A DNA stretch of 64,000 nt from Otatea glauca (Eukaryota; Streptophyta; Magnoliopsida; Poales; Poaceae), in the NCBI GenBank assembly GCA_036346275.1, contig CM070723.1:33486176-33550175 (forward strand), read 5' to 3'. The stretch's first letter is position 1. The number at the start of each line of letters is the position of its first letter. Under the pieces are notes generated by a model that was not told where the DNA came from, searched no databases, and saw nothing but the letters and a program-made list of their open reading frames with translations. Both the position numbers and the translations under genes were made by a program. Below are positions 52,896 through 64,000 of the stretch, piece after piece.

Positions 52896-55568
52896 CCCGA
52901 TCTTCATCTACATTGTAGGCGTAGCCTTCCTTAACAGCTTCGAGATCCACTCGGGGATAGAGCGACTTGGTGATTGCCAAAGCCTGGCTAGCACCATTGG
53001 TCGCTGTCTCCTTCAAGAGTCTCTTGAGCACCTCGGGGGATTCTTCCAATCGAGAGATGACCTGGTCCCTGCAGAGTGGTCTCTCGCCTCCGGGATGAAG
53101 CGAACTCAGCAGCGGCTCGGAGGCTTCTTGAAGCTTGGCGCAATACGCCTCAAGGGCTTCAACCTTCTCATTAAAGACGGCGTATTGCGCCCGTGTTTTG
53201 AATTTATAATCTGCAAGACAGTGAATTAAGAAGTACCGAGAAGGAAATGAAGACATGGAGGGCCAAGCTGCCGATCGTACCTTCCAGCTCCTTCTCCGAC
53301 TTCAATTTAGAGACCTCTGAAGCTTTAAGTTGCTCCTGGAGATTTACAATAGCAGAGTCTCGAGCTGACACGTGAACAACGCAATCAGAAGACCGGACGA
53401 GTGAATGTAGGCATGAGACGGTCTAGGAAGTAGCTACCTCGAAGAGAGCCGACGACATCTAGCTTTTCCTGCCGGAGGGTCTCCTTCTCAGCCCGCAGCG
53501 CCAGGACCTCTGACCGAAGAACTCGCAGCTCGACTACATGTTCAGCCTTGATATGCTCCAGCTCGGCCAGATATTCCTGGCGCGTTCGAACCTCCGGAAG
53601 CATCTTCTAGAGGTACTCGGACTTCTTCTCGGAGCACTCCCCTAATTTCTGGAGCCATCGCGGGAGAAGGTGACTACAGGCTAATCGACATAAGCAACAA
53701 GACGGCAAGAGCAGAAAGAACCTTAACCGAGCTAGGCGAGCACAGGCAGTGGCATGACTGTAAAAGTCATTCCTCTCTTTCTCCTCCTCCGAGTCGTCCA
53801 AGAGCTTCAGGCCGTCTTCCTCGTCAATCCACGCAGCTTGCATGATGAGCCGGGGGCGACGGAGCCCGGGAGATCTCTTCGACCTTGGGGGATGGATGGG
53901 AGATGGGCTCCTGAGCAACGGAGCCCAATGCTGAAGCATGAGGTGTCGGTGTAGGCGGCCGGGGCTCGGAGGGCGCTCTAGTGTGCCCGGGCAAGGCCTC
54001 CTCAACCAGGGCATGAACCTCTGAGGGGCCAGCCTCTCTAGGAGCCCCAGAAGGTGTCCCGACAGGAACATCGAGCGAAGGATTCTTATGAGAAGATCTG
54101 TTAGTGAATAAGCCAGCGAAACGCATCAAATAAGAGTAGATAGGATAACAAACCTATCGAACTTCTTCATCCTCATCGGGGGCTTCTTCCGAGTGGTCGA
54201 GCCGCTCCCAGAGGGACCACTCGGGGCGGTGCCGACTGGCACCCTAGGCTCCTCCTGACCGCCCAAGTCCCTCGGAGTCAGATCCGGCTGTGCCGCGGGC
54301 TCACAAGAAAGGGGAGCCGAAGGCACCAGAGCTCGTGCTGACGGGTCTTAGATCTTGAGACCACCAGTCGGGCGCCGGGGCTTCGTAGGGTCCTTGACCA
54401 CCGTCTTCTTCCCCTTCTTGATGGCGGGATCTCCCGCAGAAGAGCTCGCTGGCCGCTTCGGGGAATCGCCTACGCGAGCGGGTATTTCCGGAAGAGGCGC
54501 ATCGCTGAAGAAGGCGAATCGATCCTGGAAAGGAAGATTAAAATTTAGAAGTCATTTAGAGACAAATGTAAAAATCCATCGGAAGAACTCTCTCACCTCA
54601 CGGGGAGGATTCAACACAGAGAAGGCCTTGGGGAATCTGGTGGACATCTCGACGCTTTGGATGAAGAAATCGCCTACTCGAGCATGAATCTGCTCTTTTG
54701 TTATTAAGTCAGGCAATTCCCGGGTCAGATCGTCTCTGCCCTCGAACTGATACCCCAAGTGGTCGCGCTCCTTCAGGGACTGAACTCGCCGAGCAACAAA
54801 GTGAATGGCCAGACCAACCCCTGTGAGGCCCCCTTCCTTTAATTTGCCGATGAGCACCAAGAGGTCTTGCACTTGATCCATGTTGCAGGCATCACCTACA
54901 GAAGACCAAGAGAGGGACACCTTCGGCCGGCGCCCGATGAAAGAAGGGAGAGCTAGATCAGGATTGGCACAATAAAACCACTCCTGGTGCCAGCCTTTAT
55001 TCGAAGTCTTGAAAGGAATAGCAAAATATGATTTCTTTAGCCACTCCCGAAGTTGGAATCCGGCTCACCCAACAACCTTGGGGTCGCTTTTTGAGGGATA
55101 GGGCTTCAGAAGGTAAAAATGGAGGAAAAGATCAAAATGAGGGCGGATGCCCAAGAAAGCTTTGCAAAGGTGAACAAAGATAGAAATCAGCAAGATAGAG
55201 TTGGGATTCAGATTCACCAACTCGATGCCATAGAAAAAGAGAAGGCTGCGGAGAAAAGCGCAGGCCGGAAGACCCAGCCCGCTCTGGAAAAAAGACTCAA
55301 ACACCACGACTTCTTCAGGATGAGGAATGGGGACGGATTCGCCTGCAGCCGGCCGAGCGGAGATCAAAGTCATGTCCAGGAGAATCCCATCGCTCACCAT
55401 GGACTGCAGTTTCTCCTCTGTTGTGATCGAGGTCGTCCAATCCTGGGGCAGAGGCTATGAGGAGGAGACCTTGGAAGGATGGGAAGACATCTTCGAAAGA
55501 GAGATCAATGGCGTCCAATCCTGGGGCAGAGGCTGCGAGGAGGAGACATTGGAAGGATGGGAAGACAT
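52896..55568 (-). pseudogene. Antisense gene 1 of Tat element 2 (PF04195-type)
   Basis: Starts at ATG 55568 or the duplicated ATG 55490. It contains VVVFESFFQSGLGLPACAFL, RSLLFFYGIELVNLNP and HLCKAFLGIRPHFDLFLHFY (55065-55400), then a stop (TGA) after DPKVVG where element 1 instead has a one-base loss. RRVQSLKERDHLGYQFEG (54552-54920), proline-rich and acidic parts (53607-54326) and the coiled-coil/ALAITKSLYPRVDLEAV end (52896-53603) follow. The different lesions in the two copies imply an intact ancestor. TTTAAA box at about 55711-55720. Confidence 0.65.
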
Positions 55569-55593
55569 CTTCGGAAGAGAGATCAATGGCGGC
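55438..55593. repeat. 78-bp tandem duplication over the antisense gene 1 start
   Basis: Two adjacent 78-bp copies (55438-55515, 55516-55593), each containing CAATCCTGGGGCAGAGGCT and GATGGGAAGACATCTTCG. Each carries the start codon of the antisense gene (minus strand ATG at 55490 and 55568). Element 1 has a single copy. 78 bp is 26 codons, so frame is kept, but the inner copy has an in-frame TAG. Confidence 0.8.
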
Positions 55594-56109
55594 ACAAAAT
55601 GCGGGCGCAGCAGCGGTTAACCCTAGCGGCGGAGAAGTCGGAGAGACAAGGAAGCAAAAGGGACAAAAGTGCGTAGTGAAGGAATGAACCGTTGGGCGAC
55701 GCATCGCCTAGCCTTTAAAGGGGGGGGGGGGAAATTAGGTTTTCGCCGAATCGGCGGAAAAAAGATTGCGAAACGTCTCATACGCTTTACGCCGTAATGA
55801 TTTCTTTGGACCATCATTCGACTTACGAGAGCGATCGTGGTTAGACCAAGTCATATTCGGGACACGTCGCTCCCCACGATGGGATGTTTAATCACTTACC
55901 GTGCAAAACAGGACGTGGATATCCTCTAATTTGGATGAATAATATATCTTCTTGTGATATGCCCCACGTTGGGTCGTTAGGTGGTTACCGCCTGACGGAA
56001 TCATATATCACAAGTCGAGCCTAAACGGGCACAGATCCAATGGTATGCCCCACGAGGGTCAAAAAGCTGTGCATCGTATTAAACGAGTACGGATACCACT
56101 CGGATAACA

Positions 56110-56710
56110 CCTCGATATGTTCCAAAATGGACCAGAGCTGTATCCTGCACCACTCGGATATGGGTATCACTCGGCCATGAGCCAAGAAAAATCTGATACT
56201 CCTCAAGTCAGGCCTAAGCTATATCCGGCAGTAGTCGGATATGGGTATCACTCGGCCAAGAGCCACGTATGTTTGGTACGCTCCAAGATGAGCCTAAGCT
56301 GTATCCTACATAAGTCGGATATGGGTACCACTCAGCCAAGAGCCACGCAAGCCTGATACGCCTCAATTCAGGCCTAAGCTATATCTCGCAGCAGTCGGGT
56401 ATGGGTATCGCTTGGCCATGAGCCAAGCAAGTACGATATATATTGAGATGGATTGGTGCTATATCAGCACTCGGGTATCGGCATCACTTGGCCAAGAGCC
56501 ACGCAAATCCTAAAGTGTCCCAAGTCGGACCTATGGTGTATCTCGCACTGGCCGGGTCTAGATGCTGCTCGGCCAAGAGCCGCGCAAGTCTTAGTACGAC
56601 GCACTCCACGTTGAGCCTAAGCTACGTCCTACGGCAGACGGATGCGGATAACACCAGATTAAAGAGCCATGCAAGCTTCGAAACGCCCCAAGCTGGGTCT
56701 AAGCTACGTT
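56110..56710 (+). repeat. 81-bp-type tandem repeat in Tat element 2
   Basis: About seven diverged units, many with CCTAAGCTATATCC, GTCGGATATGGGTATCACT and GGCCAAGAGCCA blocks, homologous to 47418-47800. The plus-strand frame is broken here, which argues against conserved protein coding. Confidence 0.7.
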
Positions 56711-56809
56711 AGAAGACAAACATGGACATCATTTGCAAAAGGTACTTCTTTATTATATATAAAATTCCCTAGGCATTATGCCTAGGAAAATACTACGTTT
56801 ATAGGTGAG

Positions 56810-57025
56810 CTATACTTCCCCGCGGCATACCCGGCCGAGCGCCTCGATGAGAGCTTCCCTTGCTTTGAAAAGGGCAGGGAAGATCTCGAGGAAGGCGTCA
56901 ATGGCAGCGTGGTCGCGGTCGACCGCCCTCTCCTCGGCCAGCTCCGCCATGGCGAGGTCGTAGTCCCTCCACAGTTCTGCGAGCTCAGGGTCGTCCCGGT
57001 CGACCTTGAATTTCCTCGTCGGCAT
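56810..57025 (-). CDS. Small antisense ORF 2 of Tat element 2, conserved
   Basis: 71 codons from ATG 57025: PTRKFKVDRDDPELAELW, DYDLAMAELAEERAVDRDHA, AIDAFLEIFPALFKAREALI, ending GRVCRGEV. It is homologous to 47951-48145 and intact in both copies. It is predicted to be helical and charged, with no signal peptide or membrane segment. A TATA box lies about 75 bp upstream. Role unknown. It might be a small accessory protein of Tat elements or the remaining exon of a longer gene. Confidence 0.5.
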   Translation of the reverse strand: MPTRKFKVDRDDPELAELWRDYDLAMAELAEERAVDRDHAAIDAFLEIFPALFKAREALIEALGRVCRGEV

Positions 57026-57099
57026 GAAGAAGATAAAATCTCGAAGCAAAAGGGAGATGGGCTAAGCGTGAAGGAATACATCTTAGAAGCATTGAACCG

Positions 57100-57109
57100 C
57101 CTTTTATAG
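57100..57109 (-). promoter_or_regulatory. TATA box of small antisense ORF 2 (Tat element 2)
   Basis: CTATAAAAGG in the same CAGCTATAAAAGGCG context as at 48231-48240. Confidence 0.5.
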
Positions 57110-57369
57110 CTGATGCGGCAAGTTTGAAGTAAATGCGAAGACGCAGTAACACTAAAAACCAAGGAGACTTGGAATTAAGATCATTCCGGAATCCAAAGAA
57201 GTTTTTGGGAAAAAGAGTTATCATGGGAAATGAAAAACGGTTTCAAAGACTGTCTAGCATTGACCCTTGAAGATTATGATCAATAGAGAAAACTGGGGGT
57301 ATATTCAAGTCCTTCATAATCCTCTTGCAGCAAGAAGAAGCATTCAGATCATGAATCACTCGGGGCTGC

Positions 57370-57906
57370 TGTGGAATATATGAGACCAGGTATCTTCATG
57401 ATTGGCCCAGTATCACCTGACGAGAAGACAGGCCAATCTAGAACGCCCAAAGGATAAGCCCCGCACCAAACCTTGCTACCGAATGGAAGGGGGCACATCT
57501 TAGACAATTGTATGTATTTAGACATAAAAGATACAGTTGTGATCTGAGTTGTTAAAAAGGGTAGATAAGGATGTAAACTCTATCCTATAACCGACTAGAA
57601 TCTAGTAATCTATCAGGACTCTGTAAGCCGCCCCACCCCCGTTATATAAGGGAGAGGGCGGACAACAACGTATACATCGAATCATTAAGCAACCAAGCCA
57701 TAGAGCACACACCACATATCGCCCAGAGCATATTGTGCTTTGAGAAATCTTAGATCCAAGAGATCCATATAATTCCAGAACACAGGATTAGGGTATTACC
57801 TCCAACGTCGATGGCCTGAACCTGTCTAAACCCTCGTCTTGTGTGACCTTCGAGTTTGAGATCTAGCGCAGCCCCATAAATTTATTGCCGACTACAAAAG
57901 TCGACA
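57370..57906 (+). repeat. 3' LTR of Tat element 2
   Basis: 537 bp, TGTGGAATATATGAG...AAGTCGACA, with TATA box GTTATATAAGGGAG (57641-57654) and purine-rich ACTCGGGGCTGC just before it. It is more diverged from the element 1 LTRs than those are from each other. Confidence 0.85.
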
Positions 57907-59004
57907 CCTTGCTAAAGGCAGAAGCTACATGAGTAACACCCTTCTGGTCAGAAGTTCTATGGACAACCACAGCAGACCTAAACAAAGTGGTACTCATCCT
58001 GGGAGCTACCACAATCTCACCACTCTTGGATCCGTGCACAATGGTGAGAGGATGCGCCCGAGCGTGCTCCAAGGGATCAAATCCTAGACCTTGATCAAAT
58101 CTACTAATCTTGGATTGGTCTAGAATAATATTGAGCTTCTTCTTGACTCCAACAAACTTCTCGAGAGTACTCATGAGATACTGGCAATCTCAGAAGAAAG
58201 AGGCACAAGAAGAATAGGGGGAAGAACCAGAAAGATGAGCTCTCTCAACACGTGCATTTTTCTCCCTCAGCACGGCTGCCTCAATCTTGAGGGCCTCACA
58301 AGAAACGCAAGATGCATTTCTAATCCTATGTGCTTGGTCTTTTAATTTCTTCCTAAGTTCGACTTGGATTTTATCCAAGTCCCCCTCAATCATATTACAT
58401 TGCAAGCAACTTTCTTGTGACTTAGCTAGTAAGTCCTTAGCAAGATTAGCACACTTGACATTTAGAGATTCATTGTCAAGTTTTAGTTGCCTACAATCCT
58501 ACATGAGCTGACTTGGTACTTAGAAGCATGTATTTCAAGTTCATCATTTCTAGAAGAAAGCTTCCTAAGGTGATCGCTCATGGCATCAATTTCAGCAAGC
58601 AATTTAGGGCAACAAGAGCATGATGGAGTAGGGTGAGCATGAAGAAAACTAATATCTAATGGAATAGCATCAATAGAATCATCGCTAGCATTCTTCAACC
58701 TAAGATTATCTAATTCAGACAACACACTATCATGCATAGTCCTTAGGTTCTCCAACTCCACAAGAAGAGCATCACACAAAGAACAGTCATCAGTGACTCG
58801 AGAGGGAGAAGATCTAAGAGAAGCTAACTCCCGAGTCAAGGTACCTACTTCCTTTTCTTGCTCCATACACCTAGCTCTTGCTTTAGCATGAAATTTTCCT
58901 AATTTGCAGAAAGCTTCATTGAGCTGGTCATAGGAGGGTACCTCTTCCGAGTCGCGATAGAGCTCGGAGTCGCTGATGCCGTTGGCGTCAGCCATTAAGC
59001 ACAT
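57907..59004 (-). pseudogene. Copia gag C-terminal extension
   Basis: 58483-59004 begins CLMADANGISDSELYRDSEE and has a coiled-coil-rich sequence. 58190-58405 contains SCVSCEALKIEAAVLREKN. 57907-58174 contains ILDQSKISRFDQGLGFDPLE, a typical spacer before the protease in SIRE-like elements. Stops lie between them. Confidence 0.65.
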
Positions 59005-60115
59005 GCCGGAGAAGTCGTCGCCGCTTTTCTTCTCTTGTGGTTCATCCTCACCCTCGTCGCTTCATGTCTACGTGTCAGAGAGGTTGATGTCATCAAGCGC
59101 GGCGAGGATGCGGTGAAAGAGCTTCTTGTTCTTGGAGAAGTTGCGGTACTTCTTGTCATGCGCCGGCTCACGAACTGGAGGCTTCTTGCTGCGGTTCTTG
59201 TCGATGTAGTCGTTCTTTGCCAAACCGCCAGTGTCGTTCTTTGCCTTCTTTTGTTTGGGGCAATTAGCCCGAATGTGGTTGGGGCCACCACACTCGAAGC
59301 ATGTGATCATGCCACCTCTCTTTCTCTCTCTCACCCTCTTGTATGCATGTGAAAATATACAAGCAAGAAGAGCAAGCTCATTTTCTGGAAATTTTTCCAG
59401 TTGGTCATCGCTTAGCTCGCAAAGAGCAGAAAGAGAGAAACCAGCAGAAAGATCAAGGGAAGATCCAGTGGGATCAGTGATCAAGGCCATCGACTGTGAT
59501 TTCGTCTTGCGAGAGACGATGTCGATCTCATGAGTCTTGAGACGGGAATAAAGCCCATCAAGAGTCAAGGTCGATAAGTCAGTAGTGTCCTTGATGGTGG
59601 TCACTTTCATTTCCCAAACTCGAAGATCGAGTGCGGTTAAGAAATGTTGAGCATTATCTGAGTCAGGGTATATGCAATCGATCGTCAAGGTTACTCAAAA
59701 TCTTCAGAATCGACCAAAGCACTCGTCAAGACTCTCACAAAGATGTTGTTCAAACTTGTTGAACTCACGCTTGAACGGTCTCGCTCACGGTCTTGATTTG
59801 AGTAGTGCCCTCATGGTAAGCATCGAGGGTCACCCAAATCTTGTGAGCGGAACGGAGGTGAGAAATCCTATCATACTCACTATGGCTAAGACCCTGTATG
59901 AGAATGTTCCTTGCCTTAGCGTTCGCCTCAACGTCAACCATATTTCCGGCCGTGACGTTTTCATCAGCAGGAACCTCATACGGGAGTTTCACCTTCTGCC
60001 ATATCAGGAAGCCCTTGGCAATGATTTATGACTCCATCTGCGATTTCCAAAATAGAAAATCAACTCCAGCAAAAATAGTAGGCTTGGTGGAATACTTGTC
60101 CATCGCCATAGCTCT
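59005..60115 (-). pseudogene. Copia gag (UBN2-type) with CCHC knuckle
   Basis: 59765-59992 carries VEANAKARNILIQGLSHSEY and SAHKIWVTLDAYHEGTTQIK, a UBN2-type gag motif. 59068-59688 continues with LYSRLKTHEIDIVSRKTKS and the zinc knuckle CFECGGPNHIRANCP. The start near 60115 (MDKYSTKPTIFAGVDFLFWK) is followed by an early stop. Frameshifts separate the parts. Confidence 0.8.
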
Positions 60116-60150
60116 TGAGACCGGTCAAGATCTATGAAAAGAGCAAAACC

Positions 60151-60163
60151 GGCTCTGATACCA
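60151..60163 (-). other. Primer-binding site of the copia element
   Basis: TGGTATCAGAGCC on the minus strand, matching initiator methionine tRNA, two bases from the LTR end at 60166. Confidence 0.85.
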
Positions 60164-60165
60164 AT

Positions 60166-62343
60166 TGAAGGATTGAAATGGCGATCAGAGGGGGGTGAAT
60201 GATCCCAAATAAAATTTTCCCCCACTCAAAGTACTCCAAACAATCTCGCAATAAAAATCTGAAACACCCAAAGACTTTCCTTCAAACTAGTGTTTCTCAG
60301 ATTCGCACACCCTCCAAAACCCGAACAATTAGACAACTATGTGTACCCTTAGCTTAAATAGATGAGAACCAAGAATCATGTGAGGGATTTTTTAATCACA
60401 ATCCTGGTTGTCAAGTGTCCAATCAAAGAGGAATCAAGTCAAAGACTACTTTTCTAAAAGAGATAAAGCCAAAACACCAAAGTCTCTTTCCAGAAAAGTA
60501 AAAGCAGATTTTCCAGGAATTGTCCTCAATTAGAGCAGGTGGTTGGTGAGTTTCTATTGCTCAAAATTTTTTGGGAAGTTTTCTCCATATTAGTTGAGTC
60601 ATGAAACAGTCCACCAAAAATCACCTCAAAAAGCTATGTAGAATAAACATGAAAAATCAAGCATTACAGATAGTCAGGAATTTCGATCAGAATGTTTGAG
60701 GCTCGGTTTTCACTTCATAGCGCTCAAACAGTGCAACTAGTGATCTCACAAATTTCACCAGAGATGGATATATAAGTCGCGCACGTTCTCCAATAAGAAT
60801 CATGTAAAAAGGATGTTTCTAGATTTTTATAAAAATCAAAGACTGACTGCTGCACGAAGAACAAGTTGTGGACAGATTTGCAATTCGATAAAAACTTGAT
60901 CTCTAGTCTATCCTAGGGTGCAAGAAAGATGTAAAACCATATAAACACCCTCAAGACATCCTAGAGAGAACAACATTTAGAAGGAGGGGAGGCAAATCCA
61001 AATTGCGAGAAAGTAAATTGCGAGAATGTAAATGCGGGAAAGTAAATGCTGAATTTAAATTGCTTAAAGTAAAGACATAATGAAAATGCGCAATTTAAAG
61101 TCACAATAAGGTAAAGAAATTTTTTTTATTTTCTAGAAGGAGAGTTTACAAAGCCTTACATTCATGTGGGCAAAGCTCAAAGGAGCATCAAAAACCTCAA
61201 AACCTTTAAGGGGGAAGGCTACCCCTCCACCCCTATTTATACAATTCTTGGGCCACCTACCACCCTTGGATGAGCCTATAAACCCTAGAGCATCCATGAA
61301 GGGCTAGGATTTACCCACTCAACCAGCCATGCAAGGGTTCACCCAAAACCCACAACACATAATGGGTTTTCTTGCACGGTTCTCAAAGCACACTAACTAG
61401 ACCCGCTAACCTATCAACTAGACCAAGATCCAATGGTCCTCATTGATCCACGCAGCGTCTAGCTAGCATCTCATCCGTTCCTTTTCTTCACGGCTTTCAC
61501 GGTCTCCGTCTCCAATCATCTTCCGACGATCCCCGACCGTCTGGACCTTCGACGCTCCTCGTCAAGTCCCGGCCATCCTTCGCCTCACCATGACCTAGCA
61601 CCGTTGTCCTGCAACCATCAAAAACAAGGAAATACCTCACATAGCAATGTTCAATCATCACAAATGCTCACAATTAATTATGTCTCAGTCATCAGTCTGT
61701 TCTACCACCAGCCACAGGCCGGTAGTACCGTAAGAAGCTAACACAACTCAAATTGCTTCCTTTTGAATTCCAATTCAAATCAAAGTCAAACCTGAGCACA
61801 CCTTGCTCAAATAAAGTCAAATAGTCATCACAAATATGGATGGACCTCCACATGGTCCTTCAACATGGAATCAATATACGTATAATCAATCTTAGATTGC
61901 ATATGAGTTTATTCTATATTTGCATGAGTATACTATAACTACACAAGTTATTTATATAATCAAAAGATTGTTTCAAAGTCTTGATCCTTTATATTATATG
62001 ACAAGAGGACATGGATCAATTACAATTGAAACATTAAGTTAAAATATCAACTCCCCCTTGATGTGTGCATTCATGCATACATAGATTTGGCAACATAATG
62101 CACATATTTGGACTAAGACAATGGAAGAGTTCATCTTTTAACTTGAATCCTATGTATGCATTAAAACAATAGAGTGAATACAAGTGCATACCTTAGGTTT
62201 TCCATTTTCCATCCAAATATGAGACGAATAAAAATAAATCTCAATTAAACATGTTAGTCTCATAATGATTAGATTTGTCATTAAACAATGATTAAATATT
62301 AATATTAAACCAATCACCAAAACTAATGGAGCTTGAACTTACA
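60166..62343 (-). repeat. 5' LTR of the copia element
   Basis: 2178 bp from TGTAAGTTCAAGC (62343) to CAATCCTTCA (60166) on the minus strand. The right boundary is supported by the uninterrupted H copy near 35086, where H continues past CCCCAT. The target duplication would be CCCAT, but its partner is lost. It contains no genes. Confidence 0.7.
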
Positions 62344-63695
62344 ATGGGGAGCGAAACCGATAGAGCACCATCGTCTAGCACAAGCACGTGTTGGTCCAGG
62401 TCTCCAGAACAATGGCAAGGATTTAACATCATTGTCGCTGGTGCAAAGTTAGGTCTATGTAATGTAACGATTATGTCATGACTCTCTGCGGCACACCAAA
62501 GGAAGTGTGCTAATATCGATTGCATAAAGAATCAGTCATGTCTTGTGGGTAGAGTGTACACTCTCTGCAGAGAATAAAATTCTAATTAATTAGCTGTGCT
62601 CGCGGTCATGAGCAACTTTGGAAAATAATGTCAAGTATAGTCTTGTTTTTGTGAAATCTTTTGGAATGGTTTTGGAATGGATTGGTATACTCATGAGCCG
62701 CTATTTTTACTTGCTATTTGCAGCCAAGGAGGGCTGTGGAATGATGTATATGAACTGTACTTACTATTATTTAGCTTTATATTAAATGCTCCTTACAATT
62801 CTGTTACCGTTTTATGCAACATTCACTTGTTAAACTAAATCTGCTTTGTGCTGAAAATGAGACTAGTGTAGAAACTTGTTGTCCTTGTTCTAGCCGTACA
62901 TTTAATTTATTTCCATACACTAAAGTCTTGTGAGTACAAACGTGTACTCACGGTTGCTTAATCAATATAATATAGAAGACGAAATGGAAGAATGCCCCGA
63001 CGATACGTATTATACTCCGGGAACCGATGATCATGTTGACGGTTGAACTTGGGCTCTTCCCAAGTCAGTTGCCTATGGGTAGGGATGGGCATACCACTGT
63101 CCCACTTTTGATATATGTTTCATTTCCGCTGCAACGTACTTTTGGACATGTAATATTTGGCTGGTCGGCCACTATTTGTAATAGTATGTAGTTGTAATAG
63201 TTTTAGTAAATGTTTATGCTATGACAACTGCTTAGTTTCATGTGTATGTGTTGTGATTCATCTCGAATGCAGGATATGTGGGTGCTAGGCGTTGATCTTG
63301 GGAACTAGCACTAGACACATATCCGGGTACCTGGAATTGTTCTCAACTATCCAACACATAAACTCGAGCGGTCGTCATTCTTTGGTTATTGCTCGCGCTC
63401 CCCTTGGTGAGTGTGGGAGATACCAAGGTTCTGAGACAGACGGCGAGTGCTATGCTTGGATGAGTTTCTTTCAATCCCGGTATGGTTGTTCGAAATGGAA
63501 TATAAACTTCCTTGGTTGCGTAATTGTGTACAGTGCAACTAGGTGGCTCATATTTGCTTGAGTGAGAGCCATCTGGTTAATACCCCATGCACGGGACTTT
63601 TGGGTGACAGTGATCATACACTTAAGTGGAGTATGGGTGTCACCTCTGAGTCCAACGCACGAGCGAGGATCGATTCGTATTTCTGGGTGCCCACA
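62344..63695 (-). repeat. Repeat H, inverted copy
   Basis: The reverse complement aligns with 25054-25658, 33272-33973 and 35032-35086 joined end to end. It starts TGTGGGCACCCAGAAA at 63695. On the plus strand, 62985-63045 reads DEMEECPDDTYYTPGTDDHV and then a stop, perhaps the tail of an element protein. It is interrupted at its far end by the copia LTR. Confidence 0.75.
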
Positions 63696-63814
63696 GCTTT
63701 GCTTAAATCTAATTTCCTCATTTGCTATTATGTAAATAGCAATAATGAATATGAGATATATATACATATATGTTGCGTACACATTGTTCTTTTTGTTGCT
63801 TGTTTCTTCTCCAG

Positions 63815-63933
63815 CTTGTCCAAAACCGAGGATGGTTTTCCTTCAAAAAAGGGAGGAAGCATTCAAGAGTGCTAGCTTTTATCATGCCTTTATATGCTGG
63901 AAAGAAGTGTTGACAAATGTGGATAATTATCAG
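63815..63933 (+). CDS. Single exon of an unrecognised host-like gene (partial)
   Basis: A polypyrimidine tract and TTCTTCTCCAG precede the exon, and CAG/GTTAAT follows. In one frame it reads CPKPRMVFLQKREEAFKSAS and FYHAFICWKEVLTNVDNYQ. A related coding sequence is present in the captured fragment at about 34.8-35.0 kb, which supports the frame. I do not recognise the protein. Repeat H lies about 120 bp upstream, in the preceding intron. Other exons would lie outside the window. Confidence 0.45.
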
Positions 63934-64000
63934 GTTAATCCTATAAATGTCTTTCTTGTGTTTAAAATATATAAAGAGGTAGAGCTACTATTTTATCTAA
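63934..64000. other. Intron-like AT-rich end of the window
   Basis: Sequence after the donor site of the exon above, with no further feature visible. Confidence 0.3.

Larger units (their letters stand above)
52896..57906 (+). mobile_element. Tat-lineage Ty3/gypsy retrotransposon 2, 5'-truncated
   Basis: Aligns with the 3' half of Tat element 1 from about 44267 on, in the same orientation: antisense gene 1, 81-bp-type repeat, small antisense ORF 2, polypurine tract and 3' LTR (57370-57906). The 5' LTR and gag-pol are missing. It abuts copia sequence at 57907, in the middle of a gag-pol frame, so it inserted into that copia element. Confidence 0.85.
57907..62343 (-). mobile_element. SIRE-like Ty1/copia retrotransposon, 5' part
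   Basis: Minus-strand element with 5' LTR 60166-62343, primer-binding site 60151-60163 and a degenerate gag with zinc knuckle down to 57907. The rest (protease, integrase, RT, 3' LTR) is absent because Tat element 2 follows. The long gag with coiled-coil extension and the LTR ending near GAGGGGGGTGAATG resemble the SIRE/Maximus lineage of grasses. Confidence 0.75.

Noticed and set aside
63292..63875. Frames in repeat H (also 24975-25406)
   Set aside because: The frames differ between the two H copies and have no known motif. H is better explained as a non-coding repeat or LTR.

Overview
This window looks like a repeat-rich, probably pericentromeric stretch of a grass (Poaceae) nuclear genome. 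The signs are CACTA transposons with grass-type proteins, Ty3/gypsy elements of the CRM-like, Tat (RIRE2/Grande-like) and chromodomain lineages, a SIRE-like Ty1/copia element, an EIN3-like gene with spliceosomal introns, and AT-rich spacers. The species cannot be named from sequence alone. There is no prokaryotic gene organisation. Most open frames are broken transposon proteins or antisense shadows. All homology statements come from reading motifs by eye, with no database search.

Layout. 1-1064: right end of a CACTA transposon whose subterminal repeats alternate two motifs. 1787-5583 (minus): the main host gene, an EIN3-like (EIL) transcription-factor gene. One large exon carries the second half of the EIN3 DNA-binding domain and is followed by a tail of small tandemly related exons, all bounded by phase-1 introns. 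7477-11715 (minus): a decayed CACTA transposon keeping transposase-associated and Ulp1-protease-like coding but lacking the catalytic tnp2 core. 13038-13720: the end of a third CACTA element next to a captured first-exon fragment of a mitochondrial adenine nucleotide carrier (ADNT1-like).

14311-37717: a nest of retrotransposons. Two CRM-like gypsy elements lie in opposite orientation (15574-22498 minus; 25659-33266 plus). The second sits with a clean 5-bp target duplication inside repeat 'H', whose uninterrupted inverted relative is at 62344-63695. A third member survives as a 1-kb derivative (33974-35026) that carries a piece of host-like exon fused in frame to retroelement coding.

37718-49212: a full-length, 11.5-kb Tat-lineage element with matching LTRs and target duplication GTTGG. 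It holds degenerate sense gag-pol, an antisense PF04195-type gene, an in-frame 81-bp tandem repeat and a second, very small antisense ORF with its own TATA box. It interrupts the LTR of a chromodomain gypsy element (minus strand, to about 52761). 52896-57906: a 5'-truncated second Tat copy with the same antisense layout. 57907-62343: the gag half and 5' LTR of a SIRE-like copia element. 63815-63933: one spliced host-like exon, related to the fragment captured at about 34.9 kb.

The most interesting points are the EIL tail built by tandem duplication of symmetric phase-1 exons, the conserved small antisense ORF and 81-bp repeat of the Tat elements, and the host-exon/retroelement chimera.
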